Shown piece after piece: positions 32,086 through 41,646 of a stretch of DNA of 64,000 nt. Position numbers and translations under genes: made by a program. Source of the stretch: Desulfonatronum sp. SC1. GTDB lineage: Bacteria > Desulfobacterota > Desulfovibrionia > Desulfovibrionales > Desulfonatronaceae. Under the pieces are notes generated by a model that worked only from the letters and a program-made list of their open reading frames with translations, was not told the DNA's origin and did no database searches. Positions within the stretch are counted from its first letter, which is position 1; every line of letters begins with the position of its first letter. The DNA lies in contig NZ_PZKN01000015.1 in assembly GCF_003046795.1 (NCBI RefSeq), positions 31,831 through 95,830 on the forward strand, read 5' to 3'.

Positions 32086-34223
32086 TGCTCCGTGCCTTGC
32101 GAACCCTCCTGCGTGATCCCCACGGCTCCTGGCTCTGGATTCTCGGTCCGGCCCTCCTGGCCTCGCTGCCGCACTTCGCCAGGTATCCAGCGTGGATAGG
32201 GCTGACCTGCATTGGGTTATGGACCCTGTGGCTCTCCACCTTGCGGCACCCAAAATTGAAGCCGCCCAGAATGATTCGGTTCGCCTTGACCCTGGGCTGC
32301 GTGGGCGGCGTCTTCCTCAGTTTCGGCTATTTGCTGGGACCGGAACCCGGCACGGCCCTGCTCCTGCTCCTGCTGGCCCTGAAGCCCCTCGAAGCCAAGG
32401 GACGCCGGGATCAGATTCAAATTCTGTTCATGACCTACCTGCTGGTGCTGCTCCAGTTTCTGCACAGCCAAAGCCTGCTGGTGGCGGGATACATGATTCT
32501 GGTCGTTCTAATCGCCACGGCGGCCCTGGTTGGCGTATCCCACCCAGCCAGCCAGACAAATCCGCGGTTTCGGCTGCGCCAGGCTGGGATCCTGCTGCTC
32601 CAGGCCCTGCCGGTAATGTTGATCCTGTTCGTGCTCTTTCCCCGGCTGCCCGGCTCCCTTTGGGGCCTGTTCCAGACCCCGAGAACCGGTCTGACCGGGC
32701 TGAGCGACACCATGAACCCCGGAGACATCAGCGAACTGCTGCAATCATCGGAAGTGGTCTTCCGGGTCGCCTTCGTCGACCAGCCGCCGACGGTGAGCCG
32801 AATGTACTGGCGGGCACTGGTGCTCTGGGAAACGGACGGTCGGGCCTGGCGGGTCGGCGAACCCGACCGGGCATCCGATCATAAGTATGAGCGAGACTTC
32901 GATTCATGGCGGGTCCGGGCTCTAGGCGAACCCGTGGAATACGTCCTGACCATGGAGGCCCATGATCAACGCTGGCTTCCGGTCCTGGAAATGCCGCTGA
33001 CGAAAGGCTGGGGTGGGCAATTGAGTTCATCGGCGGAGGCATCGTCGGAGATGATCCACGAAACGCTGCCGGACACGGAAACGGAGACACCTGGGGTCAC
33101 GGCTGAAGAACTCGAACCTGCTCCGGACTTTCGGATTGAGATTCGCGAAGAGCTGCGTCGTCGCGCCCGGTTTCAGCTCCAGGCCGCATTGGAGTTCGAA
33201 ACCAACGCCCCGACGCGGCTGGAGCGCCGTCGCGCCCTGGCGTTGCCGCCCTCCGGCAACGAGCGGGCCAGGGAACTGGCCCGGAAGTGGGTCGAGACTT
33301 CAACGGAAGAGCGGGCTGTAGTGGACCAGGCTTTGTTTTTTTTCCGCGACGAGGCCTTTGGCTACACCCTGCGTCCGCCCTTGCTGGGCAAGGAGGCCGT
33401 GGACGATTTTCTGTTCCGGACCCGGAGCGGGTATTGTGAGCATTATGCGTCGGCCTTCACCTTCCTGATGCGCGCGGCCGGCATTCCGGCCCGGGTGGTC
33501 GTCGGCTATCAGGGCGGAGACCGCAACCCCTTGGGGGATTACTTCGTGATCCGCCAGTACAACGCCCATGCCTGGAGCGAGGTTTGGCTGGAGGAAACCG
33601 GCTGGACCCGTGTGGATCCGACCACGGTGCTCGCACCGGAACGAATCGACGTGGGCGCCGGGGCCCTGGTGCCGAATATCGACATGCCCAGGATGCTTTC
33701 CAGCCGGGAAGTGGGGTGGGTGATCAACGCCTGGCGTGGCCTGACCCAGGGATGGGACGCGGCCAATACGCTTTGGAACCAATGGGTCCTGGATTTCGAC
33801 TTTGAACGGCAGCGCCGTTTTCTGGAGCGTTTCGGCCTAGCCGGAACGACCCGCCTGGAACGCTTCGGCCACCTGGCCCTGGCTCTGAGCCTGAGCTTCG
33901 TCGCCGCGGCCCTGATCTATGGCGTGATTCTGCTCCGGTCCCGTCCGCCCGAGGACGCCCTGGACAAGATCTATTCCAGGTTCTGCCGCCGTCTGGCCAA
34001 AATCGGCATCCCCCGCTTGCCCCAGGAAGGCCCACGGGATTTCGCCCTCCGTGCCACCGGAGTGCGCCCGGATCTGGCAGAGCCGATCACTGCCATCAGC
34101 GAGGGCTATATCCAGTTACGCTATGGGGAGTCTCCGTCGTCCGGCCGGGACGCAGGCTCTCTCAAGGCCCAACAGGACGAATTGATTCGGATGGTTCGGG
34201 CATTTCGCCCCAAACGGGCCTGA
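32082..34223 (+). CDS. tgpA: Membrane transglutaminase-like protein (TgpA family, DUF3488)
   Basis: The 713-residue protein has about five N-terminal membrane helices (DUF3488). A periplasmic transglutaminase-like core carries the triad Cys in RSGYCEHYASAF (near 450), His in YNAHAWSEVW (near 496) and Asp in VDPTT (near 511). Another helix follows (LALALSLSFVAAALIYGVILL) and a DUF4129-type cytoplasmic tail. In Pseudomonas TgpA is essential; substrates are unknown. It overlaps the DUF58 gene (ATGATG) and converges on the TPR gene with 24 bases between the stops. Between the first domain and the core is an acidic Thr/Glu-rich stretch (ETLPDTETETPG). Confidence 0.9.
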   Translation: MMLRALRTLLRDPHGSWLWILGPALLASLPHFARYPAWIGLTCIGLWTLWLSTLRHPKLKPPRMIRFALTLGCVGGVFLSFGYLLGPEPGTALLLLLLALKPLEAKGRRDQIQILFMTYLLVLLQFLHSQSLLVAGYMILVVLIATAALVGVSHPASQTNPRFRLRQAGILLLQALPVMLILFVLFPRLPGSLWGLFQTPRTGLTGLSDTMNPGDISELLQSSEVVFRVAFVDQPPTVSRMYWRALVLWETDGRAWRVGEPDRASDHKYERDFDSWRVRALGEPVEYVLTMEAHDQRWLPVLEMPLTKGWGGQLSSSAEASSEMIHETLPDTETETPGVTAEELEPAPDFRIEIREELRRRARFQLQAALEFETNAPTRLERRRALALPPSGNERARELARKWVETSTEERAVVDQALFFFRDEAFGYTLRPPLLGKEAVDDFLFRTRSGYCEHYASAFTFLMRAAGIPARVVVGYQGGDRNPLGDYFVIRQYNAHAWSEVWLEETGWTRVDPTTVLAPERIDVGAGALVPNIDMPRMLSSREVGWVINAWRGLTQGWDAANTLWNQWVLDFDFERQRRFLERFGLAGTTRLERFGHLALALSLSFVAAALIYGVILLRSRPPEDALDKIYSRFCRRLAKIGIPRLPQEGPRDFALRATGVRPDLAEPITAISEGYIQLRYGESPSSGRDAGSLKAQQDELIRMVRAFRPKRA

Positions 34224-34247
34224 CGGGTGTCGCTGGAAAAGCGAATC

Positions 34248-37200
34248 CTAAAAAAACCGACCAGCGCTGTCTTCCAGGGTCCGTCCCTGAAGGGCCGAGG
34301 CGGCCAGGCGGCCGTAAAGGCCCTGGGGGTCTTCGGCCTTCAAGTTTTCCAGAACGGCCTTCCATTCGGCGTGGTTCTGGGCACGCTGGTAGAGTTGAGC
34401 CAAGCGATAGCGACTCATGCTCCAGTCCGGGTCGGAGCGATCGATGAGCTGATCCAATTCCAAGGCCCAGGCCAGGGCTTCCTGAAGCCGGCCGGTGCGC
34501 CCCGTGACCTGGGTCAGCCAGGTTACGGCATCTCTGATCTTGCCCGGGTCCTCCCGGTCCAGCAGCAGCAGGCTCAGGGCCTCCTGGGCGTAGAGGTAGA
34601 CGCGCTCGAAGTCTTCCTCCTGCATGGCCGTGCGGGCCAAGAAGTACAGAGAGTAGCCGCGTTGGGCGTCGCTCAGGCCGAGGTCCTCGGCCAGTCCCCG
34701 CCAAAGCGGCCGGGCTTCCTCGGAACGGCCCAGATTTTCCATGGCCAGAGCCACGGAATAGGTCAGTTCCCGCCGCTGCGCCTCGGGCAGTTCCTCCCGA
34801 AATGGAGCCAGGTCCACGATCCGCGCCCACTCCTGCTGCTCCAGAAAAATCCCCAAAATCAACTCCAGAGCCGCTATTTGCAGTTCCTTCGGCGTGTCCT
34901 CCCGGAGGTAGGGCCGGGCCAAGGCAATGGCCTGTTCCATCTCGCCAGCGGTCCAGTAGGCCATGGCCAGGCCAAGTTGGGTGCTCGGGGACAGATCGTC
35001 CAGCAGATCGTGCAAAAAGACGTTCTCGCGCCACTGCTCCAAAATCTCAGGATATCGTCCGTCCGCGGCGTTGCGTTCCACCAACTGCGTGAAGGCCTCG
35101 ACACCCACTTCAAGAGCCTTGGGGACCAGGGAGTGGTTGGGTTGGTTCTCCAAAAACTCACTGACGACCATCAAGCTGTCTTCGAGTCGATTATTCCATA
35201 TCTGCCAGATGGCCAGCTTGATCGTGGCCACCGCGGCCAGAGGGCTGTCCGGGTGTTTGGAAATAATTTCAGAATAAACCTCCGCGGCCCTGCGAATGGC
35301 GAAGATGTCGTCCAGACTGGGTTCGTCATGGATTCCACCCTCCACCAACCGCATCTTGGCGATCAGCCCGCCCTCCTCGTCCGGAAACAACTTCGCGGCC
35401 CTTTCAAAGACTCGTTTGGCCGGATCCGGCTGGCCGGAAAGCAGATAAATGTCCCCGATTCGGGCCAACAGCATATCAGCATCCGGCGTATCCGGAATCA
35501 GGTTGTAGTAGGTCAGCAAACGCTGCTTCGCGGATTCCAGGGCGTTGACGCGCAAGGCGATGATTCCGGCCAACTCCAGCAACTCGGGTTCATCGATGTA
35601 ATACCTGGGCCAACGCTTCTCCATAAAGTCCATGACCTGGAACGCCTGTTCGTCATAGCCCAGAGCGTTCAAGGCCTTGGACAACCCTACCGAGGACTGC
35701 TGGGCGATGGAGTGCTCCGGGTGATTCTGGACCACGATTTGAAAATAGTCCGCGGCTTGGTCGTAGTCCCCCCGTTCCAGAAAAAACTGCCCGAGATAGT
35801 ACTCCGTGGTGGGCACCACGGGGTCATGGGGATAATCGCGCTTCAGCACGTTGAAATAGGCCTTGGCTTCCGGCAGGTTGTTCACCCGCAAATGGAGTAC
35901 ACCCAGATTGCGCAAGGCCAGCGGGGTTCTGCGGGATTTCGGATTGAAATTCATGGCCCGCTCATAGGCATGGGCAATGGGGCCAAAATTGTCAGCCAGC
36001 TCATCCTGGTGCAGCCCGAACAAGGCGTCGCCGATGTTGTACAACACCTCCTCCCGCGCCGTGTCCGACAAGTCCGGAATGTTGGAAAGAACCCGCAGGG
36101 CATCGATGGCCACATCAAACTCCGAGTTCATCATCGCCGCTCGGGCCGCTGCCAATAACCTCTGATGCTGTTTGTCCGGATCTTCGGCCCGCTCCGGAAT
36201 GGAAGGACTGGAGAAGGGCGTCGGCTCCGGAACCGCCTCCACACCGGAAGCAGGCTCGGCGTCTTCCTCGTGCTCCGTCTCGGCTTCTGCCACGGGCTGA
36301 CGAACGATGGGTTGACGCATCAATGGTTCAGGCGGCCGAGCGACATCGGGCGGAACAGTCACTGGTTCCGCTGGTGGTTCGCTCGGCGATTCGGCCTGCC
36401 GCTCAACGGACCGTTCAGCGACCGGAGCCACGGGGACGGATTGTTCCGGGCCGACGCGGGAAATCGGCGAGCGAATCGCGCCCGGGGCCTGGGCTTGGAT
36501 ACGCGATGGAGCAGTATCCGGGTCGGGCGAATCAACCTGTGCGGGAGCGACGGAGCGAATCGGTGCACGGATTTGGGGCGTTTCTTCCGAATCCGCCGGA
36601 ATCAGAGCGGCCATGGAGATCGGGGCGACGGCTTCATCACCCGGACGCTCCTGCAATGGTCGGCGGACCTCCTCCGTCACGCCTTCGGGGGATGGCTCCA
36701 CCCTCGGGACGATCCGTTGGTCGGGCGTCCCGCTCGGTTCAGTGGCAGTCCGTGTTTGGGAAGGAGGTGACGGAGCAACTGCGGAAGGTTCCGGAGGGCT
36801 TGTCGTCGGGACCTCTGAAGGTTCGGGAACACGTTCGGAAGATGGTCCCGGCCGAGCCTGAAGCGTTGGAGGTGCTGAGGGGGATGCTTGGCGCGGGGCG
36901 GTTTCCCGCCAGCGATTGCCCAAAGAGTCTGGGAAAAAATCCACCAGCAGCAGCCCGGTGGAGGGATTGAATTGCGAGACAAAACCGAAGGCCTCGGTGC
37001 TTGTGCGGACCAAGAGGCCGGTGGGCTCCCGGAGAAAAGCCGTCAGCAGCCGCGCCCCGGCGGGAGAGGGAAGGTCAAGATCAGCCAGCTCGCTTTGGCT
37101 CACGCCGGGCAGGTCCAGGCGGACGACCTGGCCTTCGACCCGACGCACCAAAGGAACGGTCGAAGTCGTCGATATGTCCACCGGCAACCGCAATTCCACC

Positions 37201-37415
37201 TGCTCCCGCTGTGGATACTGTCGCAGACTCATCTCCAGGGCCAAGGCGGGTCCGCCCCCGAAAACCAGGACAAATGCCGCCGGAACCCCGAACATGATCC
37301 AGAACGCAATGGACAAACTCCAGACTGATTCCGCCGATACGGCCCAACGGAGTCGCCCGAGTCGCGGACATCGCCGTGAAACGGCTGCAAGGGGCTGGCA
37401 GGAAAATACGGGCAT
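34248..37415 (-). CDS. Large TPR-repeat protein with N-terminal AMIN-like region
   Basis: The 1055-residue protein has an N-terminal hydrophobic segment (SLSIAFWIMFGVPAAFVLVFGG), likely a signal anchor with basic residues before it. About 90 residues of beta-rich sequence follow (EQVELRLPVDIS, RLDLPGVSQSELADLDLP), resembling AMIN-type peptidoglycan or septal-binding domains. A ~300-residue Pro/Ser/Glu-rich disordered linker comes next, then some 600 residues of TPR-like helical repeats such as ALRNLGVLHLRVNNLPEAKAYFNVLKRD and AADYFQIVVQNHPEHS. It is probably a periplasmic scaffold. The start at ATG 37415 is uncertain; longer frames run into REP sequence and are not credible. Its function is not recognised. 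Confidence 0.75.
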   Translation of the reverse strand: MPVFSCQPLAAVSRRCPRLGRLRWAVSAESVWSLSIAFWIMFGVPAAFVLVFGGGPALALEMSLRQYPQREQVELRLPVDISTTSTVPLVRRVEGQVVRLDLPGVSQSELADLDLPSPAGARLLTAFLREPTGLLVRTSTEAFGFVSQFNPSTGLLLVDFFPDSLGNRWRETAPRQASPSAPPTLQARPGPSSERVPEPSEVPTTSPPEPSAVAPSPPSQTRTATEPSGTPDQRIVPRVEPSPEGVTEEVRRPLQERPGDEAVAPISMAALIPADSEETPQIRAPIRSVAPAQVDSPDPDTAPSRIQAQAPGAIRSPISRVGPEQSVPVAPVAERSVERQAESPSEPPAEPVTVPPDVARPPEPLMRQPIVRQPVAEAETEHEEDAEPASGVEAVPEPTPFSSPSIPERAEDPDKQHQRLLAAARAAMMNSEFDVAIDALRVLSNIPDLSDTAREEVLYNIGDALFGLHQDELADNFGPIAHAYERAMNFNPKSRRTPLALRNLGVLHLRVNNLPEAKAYFNVLKRDYPHDPVVPTTEYYLGQFFLERGDYDQAADYFQIVVQNHPEHSIAQQSSVGLSKALNALGYDEQAFQVMDFMEKRWPRYYIDEPELLELAGIIALRVNALESAKQRLLTYYNLIPDTPDADMLLARIGDIYLLSGQPDPAKRVFERAAKLFPDEEGGLIAKMRLVEGGIHDEPSLDDIFAIRRAAEVYSEIISKHPDSPLAAVATIKLAIWQIWNNRLEDSLMVVSEFLENQPNHSLVPKALEVGVEAFTQLVERNAADGRYPEILEQWRENVFLHDLLDDLSPSTQLGLAMAYWTAGEMEQAIALARPYLREDTPKELQIAALELILGIFLEQQEWARIVDLAPFREELPEAQRRELTYSVALAMENLGRSEEARPLWRGLAEDLGLSDAQRGYSLYFLARTAMQEEDFERVYLYAQEALSLLLLDREDPGKIRDAVTWLTQVTGRTGRLQEALAWALELDQLIDRSDPDWSMSRYRLAQLYQRAQNHAEWKAVLENLKAEDPQGLYGRLAASALQGRTLEDSAGRFF

Positions 37416-37568
37416 GGTGTTCAAGTCCGCCAAAGGGGAGGTTGCGCGACGAAGGGGTGCATGGTGGCACGGCTCAATGCAATGCTTAGCAAAAAGCATG
37501 CTGAACCATGAAGAGAAGGAAGAAAGTAACTTCTCAAAAAGGCCGGGCATTGCCTGAAAGCCCCATTG

Positions 37569-37669
37569 ATTCTGGATTCCCGCCTGCGCGGGAATGACTT
37601 GAGATGGCACGTTCTCTCAAGCTTGTCATGCCCGCGAAGCCTGTCCTCGTACAGACGGGGAGCGGGCAT
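37569..37669. repeat. Pair of REP-like palindromes
   Basis: The first unit, ATTCCCGC-CTGC-GCGGGAAT (37576-37595) within ATTCTGGATTCCCGCCTG, is the widely spread proteobacterial REP type. The second has arms ATGCCCGC (37628-37635) and GCGGGCAT (37662-37669). They lie between the TPR gene and the sigma54-activator gene. No transposase is near. Confidence 0.75.
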
Positions 37670-37764
37670 TCAGGCCATGCTTGCCACATTATTTTTGAGC
37701 AGTTACGGAAGAAATAATCTCCTTCCTCAGCCAGGCAAGGTCGAGGCCGTCGTCGTGCTCGCGG

Positions 37765-38778
37765 TCAGCCGTTGGCGGCGTTACGCTTCTTGAGCTTTTC
37801 GATCAGCGTTGTCCGCTTGATTCCCAGCAGTTCCGCAGCCTGATTTTTGACGCCCCCGCACTCCTCCAGGGCTTCCTGGAGCAGGCGGTCTTCGATCTCG
37901 TCCATGAACTCCTTCAACCCTCTGCTCTGATCGCGTAAATCCACCAGGGTCGGCCAGGCAAAGCCCTCCAGGGCGAGTTTCGGCTTCCGCTTCGGGACCT
38001 CATGGCCCACGAACTTCAGGATTTTTTCGGGTAAATCCTCTGGAGCGACTTCACTGTTCTCGCACAAAATAGAAATGCGCTCCATAAAATTTTCCAGTTC
38101 CCGGACATTTCCAGGCCAAGGGTAGGCAATCAGAAAGTCCTGGGCCTGGGACGTCAAACGCAACACCTCGCGCTGTTTTTGCTCGCAGAACACGTTCAGA
38201 AAGTGCTGCCCCAGCAAGATGATGTCGTCGTAGCGTTCGCGTAGCGGGGGAAGATGGATAGGAATCACGTTCAGGCGATAGAACAGATCCTCCCGGAACC
38301 GCCCCTGGGCCACCTCCTGCTCCAAGTCCCGATTGGTGGCCGCGACGATGCGCACGTCCACCTTGGTGGTCACGGTCCCGCCAACCCGTTCAAATTCCTT
38401 TTCCTGGATCACTCGAAGGATCTTCACCTGTAGGGTCAGGTCCAGCTCCCCGATTTCATCCAGAAAAATCGTCCCACCGTCAGCTATTTCAAAGCGGCCG
38501 GCCCGGGAACGGATGGCGTGGGTGAAGGCGCCCTTCTCATGGCCGAAGAGTTCGGATTCGATCAGGTCCCTGGGAATGGCCCCGCAATTGATGGGCACGA
38601 AGGCCTTGCCTTTACGCTTGCTGTTGGCATGCAGGGCGCGCACCAGCAGCTCTTTTCCCGTCCCGGATTCACCGGTGACCAGTACAGTGCTGTCCGTGGG
38701 CGAGACTTTGCCCAGCACGGCGAACACCTGCCGCAGACTGGGGCTCTCCCCGATGATTCCGGTCCGATCAACGCCCAT
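37765..38778 (-). CDS. Sigma54-dependent transcriptional activator (no receiver domain)
   Basis: The 337-residue protein is an AAA+ enhancer-binding domain plus a Fis-type DNA-binding helix. Walker A GESGTGKE (about 37), Walker B GGTIFLDEIGEL, arginine-finger region FREDLFYRLNVIPI, sensor WPGNVRELENF, and C-terminal QAAELLGIKRTTLIEKL (like FleQ/FlrA family) are present. The sigma54-contact loop is GAFTHA, not the usual GAFTGA. With no receiver or sensor domain it may be constitutive or regulated by a partner. A flagellar role is possible given flagellar genes elsewhere in the window but no direct neighbour shows it. AGGAGC lies 11 bases before the ATG. Confidence 0.88.
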   Translation of the reverse strand: MGVDRTGIIGESPSLRQVFAVLGKVSPTDSTVLVTGESGTGKELLVRALHANSKRKGKAFVPINCGAIPRDLIESELFGHEKGAFTHAIRSRAGRFEIADGGTIFLDEIGELDLTLQVKILRVIQEKEFERVGGTVTTKVDVRIVAATNRDLEQEVAQGRFREDLFYRLNVIPIHLPPLRERYDDIILLGQHFLNVFCEQKQREVLRLTSQAQDFLIAYPWPGNVRELENFMERISILCENSEVAPEDLPEKILKFVGHEVPKRKPKLALEGFAWPTLVDLRDQSRGLKEFMDEIEDRLLQEALEECGGVKNQAAELLGIKRTTLIEKLKKRNAANG

Positions 38779-38917
38779 GGCGACATGCTCCTGAATGCTC
38801 TACTGAAAAGATGCTGGAAAAACGGCCCTTCACCCAAAGCCTTAATACGTGTCAACATTCTGACACAAAGTCAAGCCTCTGAACGATTTTCAAGCCCGAC
38901 AAAGAAGCACAATAGTA

Positions 38918-39164
38918 GTGCAGGCATCTTGCCTGTCTGCCCAGGTTTTTGGGGCTATTATGCCAATTCTAATTCAACAATGCGCTATTCTCATGAAATA
39001 ATACAGTTATCTTGACAGACGTTGTTATCGGGGTCGGCGTCGGGATCGGTATTGGGATCGATACTGTTTGTTCGCCATTAACAATAATTCGATCCCGATA
39101 CCGATTCCGACGCCGACAACGGCATTGCTCCGTGCTGAGTAGGCAGACAGGATGCCTGCCCTAC
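38918..39164. repeat. Composite palindromic element with ATCGNN hexamers (copy 2)
   Basis: Outer inverted arms GCAGGCATCTTGCCTGTCTG (38920) and GGCAGACAGGATGCCTGC (39142-39159) enclose a conserved 54-base flank (38958-39011, matching 13877-13929 inverted). Inside are two inverted arrays of ATCGGG/GTCGGC-type hexamers (39022-39061 and 39089-39120) that could form a long hairpin. It fills the gap between the sigma54 activator and pyruvate kinase. I see no gene in it. Confidence 0.7.
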
Positions 39165-39195
39165 TGAAAAGGGCTGCCCGGAGTTTTTGAGCAGT

Positions 39196-39237
39196 TACAA
39201 AAAATAAAACCCGCGCGCGGCGAACCGCGCGCGGGTT
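39196..39237 (-). terminator. Rho-independent terminator of pyk
   Basis: AACCCGCGCGCGG-TTCG-CCGCGCGCGGGTT is a very strong stem followed on the minus strand by TTATTTTTTG. Confidence 0.92.
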
Positions 39238-39259
39238 GAAAAACCGGCGAGAGTGTGCG

Positions 39260-40678
39260 CTATTTGGTGTAGATCTTGATCTGGTTGGTGGACAGTTCCT
39301 TTTGTCCCGGCGTTCTCTGCCCCGAGGTGATGATCACGTTGTCCCCGGGCTGGAACTCCGGATAGTCCTGCACGAAACTGGTGGCACGGGCCATGTGGCT
39401 TTCCAGCTCGGGCTTCACCAGCCGGGGATGGACTCCCCAGACGAAATTCAGGGCTCGCAGGGCCCGGTCGTCAGTGGTCAGGGCGTAGATGGGCCGGGCT
39501 GGTCGACGGCTGGAAATCAGTCGGGCGGTGGTGCCGGTGGAGGAATGGCAGACCAGGGCCTTGCTCTCGGCGTTGTCCGCCAGTAGGCAGGCGGCATAAG
39601 CGAGGTACTTGCCGGGATTTTTTTCCTTCCTGGGGAAGTACGGCTCGCCCAAACGCTCCAGATAATAGGCTTCGGCGTCCCTGGCGATGTCGTGCATGTA
39701 GCGCACAGCCTCCACCGGATTGTTGCCCACCGCGGTCTCCTCGGACAGCATCACGCAATCCGCGCCGTCCAGAATGGCGTTGGCCACGTCCGTGCACTCG
39801 GCCCGGGTGGGAATGGGATTCGTGACCATGGACAAGAGCATCTGAGTGGCGACGATGGCCGGTTTCTGGGCATGGCGGCAGGCCCGGAGGATTCTTTTCT
39901 GGATGATCGGCAGAGCCGAAAGCGGACATTCCAGGCCGAGGTCGCCCCGGGCGACCATCACCCCGTCGGCCAGGGCCAGGATGGAATCCAGGTTGTCCAC
40001 GGCGTTCTGGCGCTCCAGCTTGGCGATCACCGGGATCCACGCTCCCTGTTCGCGGATCACTTGCTGCAGGTCGGCCACATCCGAGGCTTCCTGCACGAAG
40101 GACAGGGCCACGGCGTCGATGCCGATCTCCAGGGCTTCGCGCACGTCCTTGCGGTCCTTGTCCGTCAACGCCTTGATCGAGAGGCTCTTGCCGGGAAAGG
40201 AAATTCCCTTGTGCGAGGTCAGATAGCCCCCGTTCTGGGCCTCCAGCTCGAAAAGTTCGTTCTCCTGAAGCACACGAGAGACGCGAAACTGGAGCATGCC
40301 GTCACTGAGGTTCACCGGCATGCCTACCTGAAGGCCTTGCAGCAGGGCCGGAATCTCCAGGCTGATATAGGGAGCGGAACCAGGGCGCTTAAGCTCCAGA
40401 GGCCCCAAAAGAACGTGGCCTCCCTTGTTCACTTGCAGAGGCGAACCATCCACGTCGCCGATGCGCACCTTGGGGCCGCACAGATCGGCCATGGCCGTCA
40501 ACGGCATTTCCAGCTCCCCCTCCAGGCGGCGGATCATCTCCATGGCCGGAACGAAGAATTTGGCGTCGGCATGAGAGAAGTTCAGCCGAAAGATACGGAC
40601 CCCATGTTGGACCATGGCCTTCATCACGTCGTAGTTCAACGAGGCCGGACCGAGTGTGGCGACAGTCTTGCAGTGCAT
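39260..40678 (-). CDS. pyk: Pyruvate kinase
   Basis: The 472-residue glycolytic enzyme converts phosphoenolpyruvate and ADP to pyruvate and ATP. Visible are the N-terminal KTVATLGPAS, substrate loop RIFRLNFSHA, DLCGPKVRIG, IAKLERQNAVDN, the catalytic/metal region DGVMVARGDLGLECPL and KPAIVATQMLLSM, and the C-terminal regulatory domain ending NVIITSGQ. Position of the key Lys/Glu matches bacterial type II enzymes. CAAAGGAGAATCGCA precedes ATG 40678. It is followed by a clear terminator and stands as a single transcription unit or with the rhomboid gene upstream (59-base gap). Confidence 0.96.
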   Translation of the reverse strand: MHCKTVATLGPASLNYDVMKAMVQHGVRIFRLNFSHADAKFFVPAMEMIRRLEGELEMPLTAMADLCGPKVRIGDVDGSPLQVNKGGHVLLGPLELKRPGSAPYISLEIPALLQGLQVGMPVNLSDGMLQFRVSRVLQENELFELEAQNGGYLTSHKGISFPGKSLSIKALTDKDRKDVREALEIGIDAVALSFVQEASDVADLQQVIREQGAWIPVIAKLERQNAVDNLDSILALADGVMVARGDLGLECPLSALPIIQKRILRACRHAQKPAIVATQMLLSMVTNPIPTRAECTDVANAILDGADCVMLSEETAVGNNPVEAVRYMHDIARDAEAYYLERLGEPYFPRKEKNPGKYLAYAACLLADNAESKALVCHSSTGTTARLISSRRPARPIYALTTDDRALRALNFVWGVHPRLVKPELESHMARATSFVQDYPEFQPGDNVIITSGQRTPGQKELSTNQIKIYTK

Positions 40679-40737
40679 TGCGATTCTCCTTTGTGGATCG
40701 AAACAAAAAAACACGGTTGTGTGGATCAGGCAAAAGC

Positions 40738-41646
40738 TCAGCCCCCTTCCAGGACCAGCCACCAGGACCCGGCTATCACCGCCAAGGCGGCCAGAAGCAG
40801 ATGATTCTGACGAGTTTCGCTGACTTGGCACGGCCCCAACAGGGTATAGGCAATTCCCAGAACGAAACCCACCACGCAGCCCATCAGGTGAGCCCCAATG
40901 TCGGTCTGCACATCGCTGCCGAGCATGGCCAGCAGACCGAATGCCGCGCCGGCGGGGAGCAGCCAAGACCTGGCACCGGAATATTCCGTGCCCTCCACGG
41001 GAAACACCCGGACTCCGCCCAGCAGCCCCACGGCCGCGAAAACCGCCGTAGAGGCCCCGATGGAGAGAAAACCGGCCTGGTGCAGCCAGGCATTGAGCAG
41101 ATTCCCGCCGGCCCCGGCCAGCACGATCAGCAGCCAAGCCGCGCCCACGCCCACTCTCCGGCACAGCAGCGTGCCGAAGACCGCGATGCCCAGCATGTTC
41201 CCAGCCAGATGGCGGGCGTCCGCGTGCAACGTCAACGCGGTCACCGTGCGCCAGTACTCGCCTTCGAGAATCCGGGCCGCGTGGGCTCCGGCCTCCATGA
41301 TCATGGCTTCATGGGCCCCGTCGCGGGACGTGACCAAGTGGAAAACCAGCAGAAGCAGGGCCGCCGCCGCTCCGGTCAGGGTTCGCGGCGGCGGGGGGAG
41401 GGATGGGGCAGAACGTGGCCGGTGATCTTCCAGAAGGGGGTTTTCGAGATTGAACTCTTCGATTTCCGCCACGGCCTGGGAAGCGTCCCGTTCCAGGACT
41501 TCCAGGGTCCATCCCCACCCGGAACGGCGAAAACGGTAGGGAATGCCGACCGCGGCCAGAACCAAGGCGTATCGGTCCGCTTGGTGCGAAGTCAGATTGT
41601 CCCAGAGTGAGCGGGGCTCGTCCTGGGCGGAGAAGTCATCACGCAC
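40738..41646 (-). CDS. Rhomboid-family intramembrane serine protease
   Basis: The 302-residue protein has an N-terminal cytoplasmic domain of ~85 residues and six membrane helices. The catalytic Ser lies in GASTAVFAAVG (near 195), His in DIGAHLMGCVVG (near 250), and an HADARHLAGNML motif (rhomboid loop/helix 2) precedes. It cleaves substrates within the membrane. It overlaps the end of the upstream flagellar rod-like gene by 8 bases, so the two may be co-transcribed, though a functional link is not obvious. Confidence 0.87.
   Translation of the reverse strand: MRDDFSAQDEPRSLWDNLTSHQADRYALVLAAVGIPYRFRRSGWGWTLEVLERDASQAVAEIEEFNLENPLLEDHRPRSAPSLPPPPRTLTGAAAALLLLVFHLVTSRDGAHEAMIMEAGAHAARILEGEYWRTVTALTLHADARHLAGNMLGIAVFGTLLCRRVGVGAAWLLIVLAGAGGNLLNAWLHQAGFLSIGASTAVFAAVGLLGGVRVFPVEGTEYSGARSWLLPAGAAFGLLAMLGSDVQTDIGAHLMGCVVGFVLGIAYTLLGPCQVSETRQNHLLLAALAVIAGSWWLVLEGG

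Noticed and set aside
37416..37610. N-terminal extension of the TPR protein to an upstream ATG
   Set aside because: The added residues read through a REP palindrome (the peptide VIPAQAGIQ is a typical REP translation) and there is no ribosome site.
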